A stretch of 64,000 nucleotides of DNA from Hirsutella rhossiliensis. Lineage: Eukaryota; Ascomycota; Sordariomycetes; Hypocreales; Ophiocordycipitaceae. Shown here in pieces: positions 46,189-60,433 of the stretch (the stretch's first letter is position 1; every line of letters begins with the position of its first letter). The position numbers and the translations under genes were made by a program. The stretch spans positions 1,426,001 through 1,490,000 of the forward strand of contig NW_025408676.1 of assembly GCF_020360975.1 (NCBI RefSeq). Reading direction: 5' to 3'. Below the pieces are notes generated by a model, which saw only the letters and a list, made by a program, of their open reading frames with translations, did no database searches and was not told where the DNA came from.

Positions 46189-49070
46189 CCTTTTTTTTTT
46201 ATATTATTACTTATATATAGCCTCTAGGGCTATAGCGAGGCTAATAAGGGCCTAGGCCCCTATTAGTAGTCCTAGCTAGCTATAGAGCCCGGGGGCTTAT
46301 AACTAATTAAGGAAAGGGTAGCTATAAAGGTAAAGATAAAGGAAAGGTTTATTTAGTTCCTCTTATATAGTGTTTTTCCCCCTTAAGGGCCCTAGGGCCC
46401 CTAGGTTACTCTTTTTCGAGCTACTTAGCCGTTCCTATCTCTATTTTAGCTAAGAAGGTTAAAAGGGCTTCCCTTCCTTCCTTAGTACTATAGAGAAAAG
46501 GTAGGCTAAGGGCCTCCTTCTATCCCTTTAAGGCCTAGTAATAGACCTCTCTTTCCCTCCTATAGTTCGGGCACCTTAGGATAAGGTACTTAGTCGTATG
46601 CTTTCCTTAGCTATAGCGGTAGTCGTCTCGGCCTACCTTATTAATCCTCTTTAAGAAGGATAATAGGAAGCTAGCCCTATAGAGAAGTTAGTAGTAGGCT
46701 AAAAGGGTCGGCCTAGGCCTTCTTATAAGGTCCTTTTCTAGGCTAAAGGCTAGGCGGGGGGTCTTTCGAATAGACGTATAGTACTTACCTAAGCCTTTAG
46801 CCTTAGGGCCTTTAGCTTCCTCGGTAGCCTAGAGGCCCTTTTAATAGTCTTTAGCTACTTATTAGACCTTTCTATATAAGTAGCTAATAGAGACTATAAG
46901 GGTCCCTTATATAAGGGCCCCTAGGCCTCTCTTAGCTAGCTAGTCGGCTAGCTCGTTACCGAAGATCCCTAGGTAGCTAGGGCACTAGTATAACCGTATA
47001 TTATAAAAGGCCTCTAGGCTAGTTAAGAGCCTTCTAATATATATAGCTAGGTCCGAGTAGCCCTTAACCTTTTATATAGCGGCTTAGCTATCTATAAAGA
47101 TATAGGCCTTTATAAGGGGGTTAAGGGGGCTAGACCTTAGAGGCCGAGGCCTCTTAGCTAGGTCCTTTAGGACCCTTAGTATCGCGAATAGCTCTACGTT
47201 AGCTACTTCGATAGAAGGCCCTAGGTTCTCGTAGTATGCCTTACTAGGCTTATTTTCTAGGCCTATCTTATAGAAGGAGTAAGCGTTAGTCTCTATAAGG
47301 GACCCCTTAGGGCACCCCTTAGAGCCGTCGGTATAAAAGACTAAGGGCCGTAGCCCGAAGTCTTCTAGGCTGGCTAAGTTAGCTAAGAGGCGTTAGTACT
47401 ACTTCTTAGCTAAGGGCTTAAGGGCCTCTATTATTATAATAGAGGCCTTAGGCTCTAGAGCCTACGGGGGCTCCTAGCTAGCTTTCCTTCTTTCTAAGCT
47501 ATAGTTAGGCCCTATAATAGCTACTAGTCCTTTAAGGAGGCGGAAGAGTTACGTATAGGGCCTAATATAGCTTAGGGCTCCTAGGTCGGAGCCCGAGTCG
47601 GCGAGGTCATCCTATACGGCTAGGTTATAAGCCTGCCTTATAGGGTAATTCGGTAAGAGGTATAGGGTTCGAAGGGTATAGGAGAGGCATGCCTTTTTAA
47701 ACCGTACCTCTAGTAGTAGGAGGGCTACTTCGGCTTCTAGGGCCCTAATAAGGGATCCTTTAAAGGCCCCTAGGACTTTTAGAAGGGCCTAGTTCTAAAG
47801 CCTTTAAAAAGGCTTTATTAGGCTCCTAGGGGTCTTAGGCCCCCTATACTAAAGCTAGGCCCCGTAGTCTACTATCGAGGTTACGTAGGCCTAGTAGAGC
47901 TGCCTCGAAGCTCTAAACGATAGGCCTCTTTATATAGAGACTAGGCGGGATAGCCCTTTAAAGGCAGCTTATACGGAGGCTACCTTCTTTTCGATATATT
48001 ATTTAAATAGGAGCCTAGAGTCGAAGAAGACCCCTAGCTACCGTACTAAGGGCTTCGCTTCGAAAAATTGGCCTCCTACCTTTATACCCTCTAAAATAGG
48101 CTGCCTTTGCCTACTAAAGTAAATAAGTTCCGTCTTAGAGGGGTCGAAATAGACCCCTTAGTCCTTAGCTTATTCGAATAGGTTAGTAGCTATAGCTTCT
48201 AGCTGCCGGGCGTTCTTCTTTACCGAGGTCGACGTTATAGAGATACTAAAATCGTCTATATAGGATAGCTAATACCCCTTAGCCGCTAGTATCCCCCTTA
48301 CGTATAAGAGGAATAGTATAGGGCTAATAGGGGACCCTTAGGGTACCCCTATTACTAGGTCCGTTAGGGGTTAGGTTTGCCCCTTAAAGGCTAGCTAGAT
48401 CTTCCTTTCGGTAAGGAAGTAGTCTACCTAGCTTATAAGGGCCTTAGGGAGGTTTAATTCCTTTAGGACCCTTATAAGCTATTCCTTTAATACGAAGTTA
48501 AAGGCGCCTTTTATATCTAATAAGAGGGTGCTAGTAATAGCCTTCTTATTATACCTACTTCTTTTAGATATAGTATAGAAGGAGGAAGGCCGTGTCGATA
48601 GCTGACCGCTGTTTTCGTCCCCCTAGCTACGTAGGGTTTAGAAGCCCGGCCGTATTAGCTAAGTAGCTTAGCCGGGTAGCGTATAGCTTTTCGAGGACCT
48701 TCCTTAAGTAGTTAAGTAGACTTATAACCCTATAGGCTTTAGGGATAGTATAGTCTAGCTTATTTTACTTAGGGAGTATAATTCCTATAGCTTCCTTCTA
48801 CGCCTTAGGGTAGTTTCCTTAGTTAAATAGGGCTTTATAGGCCCTATTAAAGACCGTAGGAATAACCTTATAAGCGTATTAGATAGGAAGGAAGCTAAGG
48901 GAGTCTAGGCTAGGGGCTTTCTTATTAAAAGAGCTAATAATAGCCCTTTTAATCTCGGGGTCCTTTAGCTCTTACTAGTCCTACTTAGCCGTGCCCTTAC
49001 TACCTATAGGGCCCGGGGGCTCTTCTTTTTCTAGGCTCTAGGGGGGGCTAAGGGGGACTAAGGGTCCTAG
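46189..49070 (-). mobile_element. LINE (family B), 5'-truncated copy
   Basis: Read from 49,070 down to a T-run at 46,189-46,200 (poly-A tail on the opposite strand). It contains the reverse transcriptase, with the LLLDIKGAFNF-type box as read on the minus strand at 48,497-48,535, then an RNase H-like part around 46,900-47,350 and the 3' UTR. It matches the + copy at 61,080-61,960 in reverse. The 5' side is cut at ~49,070, where a + oriented piece of the same family begins. RIP-mutated. Confidence 0.78.
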
Positions 49071-50047
49071 AGGACCTAGCTAAGAGGCCTCGGCCTCTAA
49101 GGTCTAGCCCCCTTAACCCCCCTATAGAGGCTTATATCTTTATAGATAGCTAAGCCGCTATATAAAAGGTTAAGGGCTACTTAGACCTTGCTATATATAT
49201 TAGAAGGCTCTTAACGAGCCTAGAGGCCTTCTATAATATACGGCTATACTAGTGCCCTAGCTACCTAGGGATCTTCGGTAATAAGCTAGCCGACTAGCTA
49301 GCTAAGAGAGGCCTAGGGGCCCCTATATAAGGGACCCCTATAGTCTCTATTAGCTACTTACGAAGAAAGGTCCGATAAGCCGCTAAGGACTACTAGAAGG
49401 GCCTCTAGGCTACCGAGGCAGCTAAAGGCCCTAAGGCTAAAGGCTTAGGCAAGCACTATACGTCTATTTAAAAGACCCCCCGCTTAGCCTTTAGCCTAGA
49501 AAAGGACCTTATAAGAAGGCCTAGGCCGACCCTTTTAGCCTGCTACTAACTTCTCCTTAGGGCTAGCTTCTTATTATCCTTCTTAAAGAGGGTTAATAAG
49601 GTAGGCCGAGATAACTACTACTACGGCTAAGGAAGGTATACGACTAGGCACCTTATCCTAAGGTGCCCGAACTATAGGAGGGAAAGAGAGGTCCTCTACC
49701 GGGCCTTAAAGGGACGGAAGGAGGCCCTTAGCCTACCTTTTCTTTATAGCACTAAGGAAGGAAGGGAAGCCCTTTTAACCTTCTTAGCTAAAATAGAGAT
49801 AGGAACGGCTAAGTAGCTTAAAAAAGAGTAACCTAGGGGCCCTAGGGCCCTTAGGGGGGAAAAACACCGCGTAAGAGGAACTAGATTAACCTTTCCTTTA
49901 TCTTTGCCTTTATAGCTACCCTTTCCCTAATTAGTTATAAGCCCCCGGGCTCTATAGCTAGCTAGGACTACTAATAAGGGCCTAGGCCCCTATTAGCCTC
50001 GCTATAGGCCTAGAGGCTATATACGAGTAATAATAATATAAAAAAAA
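49070..50047 (+). mobile_element. LINE (family B), 3' fragment with A-rich tail
   Basis: About 970 bp that are the reverse complement of 46,189-47,170, covering the end of the RNase H-like part and the 3' UTR. It ends in an A-rich tail at ~50,030-50,047. It forms the second arm of an inverted repeat with the preceding copy and is directly followed by the 5' end of another family B copy (head to tail). Confidence 0.75.
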
Positions 50048-52505
50048 GAACCCTCGCGAATAGCGTATTACGCCCCCCTAAGTATAGCCTCGCGTAGCTA
50101 CTAGCGGGTGCGTAATATACTACCGAAGATAGCGAGCTAGGCTAGGTTTTCCCCTATATAGGTAAAAAACCCTTCCCTGCCCTCGCTAACTAATACGTAC
50201 TACCTATAAACGTAACTAAGCCTAGACCCGACCTAGGACCCCGGCCTAGGCCCTAAGCGGGCCCCCTCCACCCCCTTTAATATAGGGGACGAAATAAGCA
50301 CCCTAGAAGCTAGGGCCCGCTTAAAAGAAGCCTTAAAAGGCTAACGCCCTTTAAGGACCCCGGAAGGGAAGCCTAAAGCCCGAGACTAAGACTAAGGCTA
50401 AGAGGATATCGAGATAGAAGATAACGAAATAAGCCTAGTACCTACCTAGGTTACTAGCCCGATCTAGCCTAGCGGGCCTAGCGGGCCTAAGATTAGTATC
50501 TTTAGGCCTAGCTTATCCCTGCCTTAGGCTAGCTACTTCTAGCTAAACCAGCCCCTTAAGTAGGTAAAGGGACGAAAGAAGGCTGCTCTTAGTAGCCTTA
50601 TTAGCCCTACGCCTACCCGGCTTATACTCTAACGCCTATAATAATAGCAGCCCTAACCCTAGCCCTAGCACCCCTTCCTAAGGGACCGGGCCTAGGGCTT
50701 CCTTTAATAGGCCCTCTAGGCCCTTAAGGAAGCCTAAAAAATCGAACCCTTTTATAAGACCCTTATAAAAGGGCTTAAAAAGGCAGCTATAGGGACCCCG
50801 GACCGCTAACAGCCCCCGCAATAGCCCCCGTAACAGCCCCCGCACTAGCCTAAGGCCGACTAGTAGCCTAAGGCTACGAAAGGAAATCTTAAAGCTAGCT
50901 CGTAGGCTAAGGTCGCCGTAAAGAAGGCGCCTAAGGCCCCGGCTAAGGCCTTAGCTAAGGCCCCGGCTAGGGCCCCGGCTAAGAGGAACGTAAAAGAGGA
51001 CTTCTAGCTTATCCTAAAGCTAAAGAAGGGATCGCTAACGCCGACTATTAACCCTATTACTCTTTATAACGAGCTTAATAAGGCTATAAGGGAACTAGCT
51101 ATATTAGCTCTATTAACTTCGAATAGAGGTAATATAGTTATAACGATAAAAACCCCTTTTATAGCGAAGAAACTTCTAGAGTAGCGGAATAAGTAGTCTA
51201 GGTCCTATACTTTAAGGGACTGCCTATTAAATCGGCCGACCTTCCTACTAGCTAGATTAAGCTAGTAGCCTAGAGCGTCCCTAACCTCTTAGAGACCCCT
51301 ATCCTCGATATCTTCGTCGTAAAGGCTAAGACCTTTAGCGGGATCGATATCCTAGGGCAGCCTAGGTAGCTAGGCACCCTAGGCCTAACGTAAAAGACGG
51401 GGTCCGTCGTCTTTATAGTCCCTTCGGAGGCTATAGGGGCCGAATACCGGAAAAAAGGCCTCTATATAGTAGGCCTATAGCTTTAAGTCGAGGCCTATAA
51501 GGAATATACTATACGTACGTAGTACTATAGATACCTTTCCTTTAGCTATAACCCCTAGACCTACCGGCAGCTTATTAGGTATGCCTTTTGCCTAGAAAAG
51601 CACCTAACTAGGGATTATAGCTACCCTAGCTATAAGGCTAGCTAAGGGTGTTCTTACTTTAAGGCTTAATACTATAACTATAAGGGAGAACACTATATAA
51701 CTATTAAGGCGTAATATAGAGTCTATAAGGGAATAACTAATGTCTAATAGCCTTAGCCCCCTTACGCCTATAGGGCCCCTAAAGCCCCCTAGGTCCCCTA
51801 GGCCTAACTACGACCCTATTAGTATTATATAGTATAATACTAATAGGTAGGAAACAGCGAACCTATCAATCCTAGAGCAGGCCCTAGAAATAAGAGCGGA
51901 CCTTATCTTATTATAAGAGCCTTACCTCTATTAGATCGATAATAGCTATATCCCTATATAGTATCCGGCCTATAACGTTATAACCCCTATCCCCTCTACT
52001 AACTTTCCTAAGCTCGATAGGAGGCCTAGGGTTATAGCTTATAAGAGGAAGGAAGCTTAGATAGAAGCTAACCCTAGCTTCGACCTCTTTTACGATCCTA
52101 ATATATAGGCTATAAAGGTAAAAGGCGCCGAGCCGTTTACCCTTATTAACCTATATAACGAAAAAGAGGCTAAAGGGGCCCTAGCTAGCTAAGGCTAGTA
52201 AGGGCCCCTTATAATAGAAAGCCTGCTACTAATAGCCTAGCTCCTATAGCAGCCCTTTCTATTAGCAGGGGACTTTAACCTATACCACCCTTAGTAGAAC
52301 CCGTTTATATAATCCTCTAAGGCCTATAAGGTATAAGCCCTTATTAGCTAGCTCGACCGCTATAAGGCCTCCTTACTAACGGACCTTATAGTAGCTATAG
52401 AAGGTACCTATTAAAGGGAAGGCTTAAAAGGGACCTTAGTTATAGACCTTGCTTTCTATAGCCCCTTTAAGCAACTAACCTAGGCTAACTTCCGCTTCTT
52501 AGAGG

Positions 52506-52990
52506 TATTACGACTACGGTCTAGCGAACCGCGGGGACTAATATATATTACGAGGTTACGTAACGTAGGGAGCAAGGAATATTAGACGGACCGACGGGCT
52601 AATTAAGTTTTAGAGCGATAGGTTACTCTAGCGCTCTAACGCTCTATAGCTAAGATCGTAGGATCGCTTTAGCGCTCTAGCGCTCCTAGACGACGAGATT
52701 ACCTAGCGCTCTCGGCGATCTAGGGAAGCTCTTAAGATATATAAGGAAGGAATAGAATACTCCTTTAAATAGATAGCTCGATAGCTTTTAATATTATAAT
52801 TATTATAATCTCTATTACGATCTTATCTCTAATTCCGATTACTTAATTACCTAGTTATAGTCTATAGTTTACGACCTCTAACTTATTATTAACGTAATAT
52901 ACTTATTATTACTTAGACTACGCCTTATTATATCTATTAATATAAACCTCTCGATAGGTTTATCCCTTAAGAATAATACCGGTCGTTATA
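52506..52990 (+). repeat. Gypsy 5' LTR
   Basis: 485 bp, TATTACGAC...GTCGTTATA, with the terminal TG...CA converted by RIP. Its 5' half carries several AGCGCT/TCTAGCGCTC words (52,629-52,720). Its 3' ~230 bp are shared with the other LTR subfamily at 217-666 and 61,976-62,446. Confidence 0.9.
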
Positions 52991-55900
52991 TATTAAAAGC
53001 TCTTATTTAGTATAATACCGCGTTACTTTAAGTAATATCGTAACTATTAATATACCTATATAGTAAGCTAGATTAACTAACTTTAGAGCTACTATATCGC
53101 CTTAGGATATAATACGCGAAATTATCGCCCTTCGATATAAGGTATAGTTACTTAAGAATAGAGGAAGCAACGAATAAGTTAGGGACCTTAGAGAAGTAGT
53201 TAAACTAAAATAGCTAGGACTATTTAATAGTACTTATAGCACGCTTCGAGACTTTCTTACCTAACTTAAGGCCTATTACTAGTTTTACCCTATTAAACTC
53301 TCGGACCTAGTCGAAAAGGTACTTTATATAAGAAATTATTTATCTAAAACAGTACTTACTTAGTTTAGACCTATTATAAGGGACTTTCTTAATAACTAAT
53401 TAGCGCGACGAGATAACGAAATAAATAAAGTCTTTACTAGTTTCTAAGGATTCGAAGAAGCTATTACGAAGGTATTTAGAATAACTAATAAGAAATAAGA
53501 AGCTAAATAAAAACTTTAAGAACTCCGATAAAGAATCTTAGTATTAGATTATACTATAAAGTTCCGTTAAGTTACCTTAAAGCTTAATTAAGACGACGAA
53601 CCTCTTATATTACGATTCTACGATAGGCTTAAAGAAAAAGTTAAGGATAAGCTTTATAAGGAAAATCGACCTAATAACCTCTTAGACTATATTACTATAG
53701 TAGTATAAATCGACGATAGATAGTATACGTAACGCTAAGAAAAGAAGTAAGGAAGAGGAAACTAGAACCCTTCCTATAAGAATAACTTTAACTAACGCGC
53801 TAACTATAAAAAGAAGCGCGAAACTCTTATTACCTACGCTTATATAACTAACCTAAGTAGGATAGATCTAAATATAATATAGAAAAGTAAAAGAAAGTAT
53901 TTTAACTATAGGAAACTTAGATATTACTCTAAAGAATATAAATAACCTTATAAGGAGAAGAAAACCTACTAGGTACTAGCCTTAGAAGGTAAGAAATACC
54001 TAAACGCTACTAATAGATAGGAACTAAAGTATAAACTCCTTAGTTAGACTATATACTATAACGACGAATATATAGTATACTTAAGCGATAAAAACGGTAT
54101 TAAATAGTTCCTAAAGTAATTAAAGAAAACCCTTATAATAATATAATAAAGGGATCTTAAAATATAGAAATAAGTTAAATTTATAGAACTAAAGTACCCC
54201 TATCTTAAAGGAGTCTCCTAAGACTAGATTAAGAAGAATAGTAAACGATTCTAAGAAGATATATAAAATAAAAATCGATAATAATAATAGGTAGTCTATA
54301 AATAATATAATAAAGAAGATATAGATATAGCCCTTATATTTATAAAACTTAGATAATAGCCTAAGGAAGAATAATAAAGTATCGACGATATAAGCTCTAA
54401 AGAATAAGAAATACCTAGAGAAATAAAAGATAAGAACGAACTTATACTACTACCCTTACTATTAAAGGAAAATACTATAATTAAAGAATACGCTTTATAC
54501 TTTAAAGAATTTAAAGAAATACTTAAAATTAGAACCTAATAAATACCTTAAATTCTTATAGAAAACTAATAAGCTATATTAATTCGATATTAACCGGTAC
54601 TATATAAAGGAGACTATACTATAGCTATCGCCGTAGTTAATACCTTTATAGCTTTATAACGAGAATAGTAACTATAAGGAGAATTTAAAGACGATCTATA
54701 AATACTACTTACTTATAAGCACTATAAGTATATTTTATAGATATTATACGTTTACCTAGATTATATAATATACTTTTAGATAAAGGTATAATATAACGCC
54801 TTCTTAGTTAGGTTTAAGGGATAAGTACTTTCGAAACCCTACCTAAGTATAGAACTAAACTACTAGAAAATCGATTAACGCTACCTAAACGACTAAGTTA
54901 TATTATTAGAACCCGATTACGGTATACTACTTAAATACTACGATAATTATAGTTTATTAACGAGATATCTTTTAGAGATATATAAAATCTATAGATACGC
55001 TAAAATAGAGGAATAGTATAGCGCTACTTGCTCTAAGGTATCCGAACTATTAATCTTTTAAAGATTTACGTAATAAATTAAATATAATAAAGAAGATTAT
55101 AATAAATACGTATACCTAAACTATAGAGTTTATAAATATAAAAAAGCACGAGTATAGTATAAACGATATAATAGTATACTAAAAGATTATTAGTAATATA
55201 TATAAAGGCTATAAGCTATATTTAACTAAGGGAGAATTAATATAAAAATACTATATATAAAATAGAAAAATATAAAACGAAAACTCGACCTTTAGTATAA
55301 AAATAAATAAAATTATAAAGTATAGTATATAATTAACTATAAAGTAGTATAATATAAACGATATAGCGTTAAGAAATAAGAAATCTTTAATTAGCTATAA
55401 GAAATTAGTCTCTTAAGCCCCGATATAATACTACGCGATAAAAATATGAAGAAATAATATTAATAATAAATCGAAGAAGAATACCTAAATAAAATAAATA
55501 AGGACTAGGTAAAAAACGAGGTATGCTATTTATAAAAGGGCTATAGACTAGCACGATATAATAAGATCTAAGGACCCTATATATAGTAACGGTAAGCTAT
55601 AGCGACTAAATAGTATTAGATATCTAAATCGCGGGATATTATATATATATACTTTTAGACTATAGCGCGATAGGCAATTACGTTTTACTTAAAGTCGTTA
55701 ATTATTACCGACTTATATAGAGATATAAGATAGATCTATATAAACTTATAAATATTAAAGGAGAGGCCTTTAACTATAATAACGGTATTATTAATATAGA
55801 GATTAATTACCTTAATATTAATATCTAGGGCTATAACGAACGAGTTAACTTTAATATTATAGATATTAAAGAATATAACCTTATATTAAGGCTTCTATAG

Positions 55901-58900
55901 CTATAAGAGAGCAACCTACTAATTAACTAGAAAACTAGCTAGCTATATTAGAACGAAGATATAAGTTTCTAAGACTAGTAGATTTAGAAGAAAGTAAAAT
56001 TTTACGATAATTTAGCTACTAAATAGGATAAAAGGGATAACTATTTAAGTAAATTATTATAGGCTTTAGCAATATAAACGAAAATAGTAACCGAACTAGC
56101 GGATATAAAATCGACTAATAAGACCTATATACTAACTAATATAGCTATATAACCTAGCATCTAATATAAATAAAATAAAGGATATAATATAAAGATCTAA
56201 AGAGTTATTACTATTCTAAGGAAAGACCTTAAATAAATTAATAAAGAGCTTAAGTTAAGGGAAACTAGCTCTTAAAAGAAAGAATAAAGCTTATAAGATA
56301 GAATAAAGAATATCCCCTAGGAATACCGGAAATATAATAAACTCTTTAAGGAAGAACTTAAGATAGGGTTACCTAAATATAGCTAATAGGACTATAAAAT
56401 TTATCTTAAGGATAAAATAACGCTAACGTTCTATAAAATCTATAACCTAAACGAAAAGTAACTATAAACGCTATACGACTACCTTAACGAGAATCTATAA
56501 AAGGGATATATATAAACGTTAATATCTAAAGTAGGCTACCTAATTATATTTATTCTAAAGAAAAATAGTAAGCTATAACTAGTTATCGATTATAGACGCT
56601 TAAACGATATTATAATAAAGGACCGAATACTATTACTACTTATATCGGAACTATAAGATCGATTATATAGTAAAAAATAGTTTATAGCCCTCGATCTTAA
56701 AGGCGCCTATAACTTAATATATATAAAAAAAGGATATAAATAGATAATAGCCTTTAGAACGAAATTTAGACTATTCGAATATCTAGTAATACTATTTAGA
56801 CTTATAAATATACTAGCTACCTTTTAATAAATAATTAATAATATCCTACGCGAATACTTAGATATCTTTATAGTAGTATACCTAGATAATATCTTAATTT
56901 TCTTAGATACCTTAAAAGAATATAAGGAATACGTCTATAAGGTACTTTACGTACTTTAAAACGCGAAGTTATTAGTTAAACTAAAGAAAAGTAAGTTCTA
57001 TATATAGGAAGTAGACTTCCTTAGGTATACTATCTTACTAGGAGAAATATAAATATAATAAGATAAGATTAACTTAGTTAAAGAATAGCTAATACTAAAA
57101 AACGTTAAGGACGTATAAAGTTTCCTAGGATTTATAAATTACTACTAACGATTTATTAAAATTTTTAGAAAGATTATAGCACTACTATATAACTTAATAA
57201 AGAAGGAAAAAGAATTTATATAGGACGATAAAGCTAACGAAGCTTTTAAATATATTAAAACTACGATTATATAAGAACTAGTTTTAACTACCTTTGATCT
57301 AAAACGATAAATCGAACTTAAAACCGATATATTAGACTTTACTTTAAGAGTATAAATTAAATAAAAAGATAATAAAGGAAGACTATAACTAATTATATTC
57401 TACTTAAAAAAGCTATATAGTATAGAACTTAATTACCCTATCTACGATAAAGAATTCCTTATAATTATTTAAGCTTTTAAGGAATTTTAATACTACCTTC
57501 TTAAAAGTAAGTATAAAGTTAAGGTCTATATAGATTATAAGAATATCTTATATTTTATAATAACGCAATAGTTAAACGGACGATAGATTTAATAAGCCGA
57601 ATACTTATTAGAATTTAACTATAAAATAATCTATAGAAAAGGAATAGAAAACGGTCGAGCTAATACCCTTAGTCAACGAAGCGACTATAATATAAGGGCA
57701 CCTATAGCGAAAGGATAGCTCTTAGAAATTAACGAAAACGGGAACTACTAGTAATAATAGCTAAACGCAATATTTAAAGTATAACCTAACGACTTAACTT
57801 ACTAAAAGATCTTAAAATAGATAAAAGAATATAAAGTACTAAATAGATACGATATAGGATATTTAGAAGTTCTAATATATAAAAATAAAATCTAGATACT
57901 ATTAAAATTACGAGATAAAGTTATATAAGATATATATAAATATCTAATATATAGATACTAGGGAATCTAAAGAATAATAAAATAGATTAAACGATAATAT
58001 AACTTCCTATAGCTTAAGGAAGTAGTATAAAAAGTTATTAAAGAATATAAACTTTATATATAAAGTAAAGCTAAACGATATAAACTATATAGAGAATTAT
58101 AACCGCTACTAGTACTAGAGAAACTATAGGATTTAATAGCCTTCGACTATATTATAAAGCTACTACCGTTAAAAGAACCTATAACTAACGTTAAGTATAA
58201 TAGTATATTCGTTATTACCGATAGATTAATAAAGTATAGATACTTTTTACCGTATAAAGAAGCTAGTAATATAGAAGAGCTAGTATATATATTCCTATAA
58301 ACTATTATTAGTAATTATAGACTACTAAACGAGATTATCTTTAATAAAGGAAGCACGTTTATAGCTAAATTTTAGTAAGCTCTTATAGTATAATTAAGGA
58401 CGAAATATAAGCTTAGTATAGCTTATTACCTATAAATAGATAGATAAATAGAACGACTTAACTAATCGCTTAAATAATATTTACGATACTATATTAGCTA
58501 CGAATAAAACGATTAAGTTAAATAGCTACTAATAGCGTAACTAGCTTATAATAGCTTAGTTATAGAAATAACTAAGCTCTTACTAGTATATACTAATTAT
58601 AGATATAACCTAGAAGTATTTAAGGTTACTCGATAAGGACTATAAGTAGAACGAGCGATACTATAAGTAGATTAGCTATAAAAATTATATAAAGAAATAT
58701 AATAAGAACTTTAATTCGTTAAAGAATAAATATCTACTTACTATAATTGGAAAAGATTATAGGGACTAATCTTTTAAGAGGGAGATATAGTCCACCTTAT
58801 ATAACGAAATATTAAAATAAAACGACTAAGTAATAAATTAGATTTTAAGAAACTTAGACCGTTTAAGGTTAAGAAAACTATTTTAAAAGTTAACTATAAA

Positions 58901-59900
58901 CTTTCGCTACTAATAATAATACGGATATACCTAATATTTTATATCTTATTATTAGAACTAGTACTATAAAACGCTAAACTATAAGATAAAATTAAAGTCG
59001 ATAATAATTAAGAATATAAAGCTAAATAAATACTAGATATAAGAAAATAAGGTTAGTAATAGGAATACTTTATTAAGTAGAAGGGATATAGGCTAGAGGA
59101 AAATACCTAGGAACTACTTAAGCACTTAACCTACTATAGCCCTCTACTTTAATAGTTCTACTAAGCGAACCCTTAATCGGAAATATAGGGTTACTAAGAA
59201 TAGTATCTTAGTTTAATACGTCTAAGGCACTAAACGATTAAACCTCGCTAATAGTAATAGTTTCCTTATTCGATAAATAAACTAATTTATCTCGAGAAGA
59301 ACGCGTTATACTATCTTCTTTATTAATAGCTTATATACCCCGCTAAAATAACTTACTACCTTAGTCCTTTAGGAAACGCTTCTATTTCTTAATCTAAGCT
59401 AGGCGAGCTATCGCTTCCTTTAACGCTTCTTTTACTTTCTATTTATCCGAATTAATCTTTTACTATTAATTTATAATATAACGAACTAGAAAAGAAGGAA
59501 TATTAGTAAAAAGAATAATAGGGAAGGAAAGGGATAAAATAAATAGGCGGACGCTATATTATAACTATTATAAGAACGGCCTATAGAGGTATATTTAGAA
59601 CACCGATTAGAACGCTCGCCGACTTTATAAGTTAGGCTTAACCGAAAACAACGGGAGTAAGTCATAATTTTAATACCGTAGATCTCGGTCTAGGATACTA
59701 GCTCCGATCGTTAACGCGATTTATCGGAATTATAGGAATAGGATTTTTAAATATAACTAGATATACTATTAGTAGTATATCCTAAAAGAATAAAAGAATA
59801 AAGAACGATATAGTTACGTATAACGCTATAAAGGTATATTTATATATAGCGGCTAAAGTAATAGGTCTTAGGGATAAGACTAAAAGGAGGGGAGGCATCC

Positions 59901-60385
59901 TATTACGACTATAGTCTAGCGAACCGCGGGGACTAATATATATTACGAGGTTACGTAATATAGGGAGTAAGGAATATTAAATAGACTAACGGGCTAATTA
60001 AGTTTTAGAGCGACGGGTTACTCTAGCGCTCTAACGCTCTATAGCTAGGATCGTAGGATCGCTTTAGAGCTCTAGCGCTCCTAGATAACGAGATTACCTA
60101 GCGCTCTCGGCGATCTAGGGAAGCTCTCGAGATATATAAGGAAAGAACGGAACACTCTTTTAGATAGATAGCTCGATAGCTTTTAATATTATAATTATTA
60201 CGATCTCTATTACGATCTTATCTCTAATTCCGATTACTTAATTACTTAGTTATAGTCTATAGTTTACGACCTCTGACTTATTACTAATATAATATACTTA
60301 TTATTACTTAAACTACGCCCTATTATATCTACTAATATAAACCTCTTAATAGGTTTATCCCTTAGGAATAACACCGGTCGTTATA
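59901..60385 (+). repeat. Gypsy 3' LTR
   Basis: 485 bp, equal in length to the 5' LTR and differing from it at scattered sites, mostly transitions. It is directly followed by the AGAGG target duplication. Confidence 0.9.
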
Positions 60386-60433
60386 AGAGGCTATAGGCTT
60401 AGACTATAAGCTTATAGCCTTCGAAGCTAGCTT

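Larger units (their letters stand above)
52506..60385 (+). mobile_element. Ty3/gypsy chromovirus-type LTR retrotransposon, complete structure, RIP-inactivated
   Basis: 7,880 bp, with two 485-bp LTRs (52,506-52,990; 59,901-60,385) and a 5-bp duplication AGAGG at 52,501-52,505 and 60,386-60,390. The internal order is readable despite stops. A gag knuckle lies at ~53,895-53,945. A protease remnant ILLDYSAIGNYVL is at ~55,645. The RT has LVIDYRRLNDII (~56,580), FIALDLKGAYNLI (~56,685) and VVYLDNILIF (~56,876). RNase H lies at ~57,330-57,560 and integrase at ~58,000-58,800. A chromodomain-like end sits at ~58,990-59,140. The order PR-RT-RH-IN marks Ty3/gypsy, and the terminal chromodomain marks a chromovirus. 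It sits inside a LINE copy. Confidence 0.9.

Noticed and set aside
52629..52720. AGCGCT-rich stretch as a CRISPR-like or tandem array
   Set aside because: It lies inside an LTR, the units are irregular and short, and the organism is eukaryotic.
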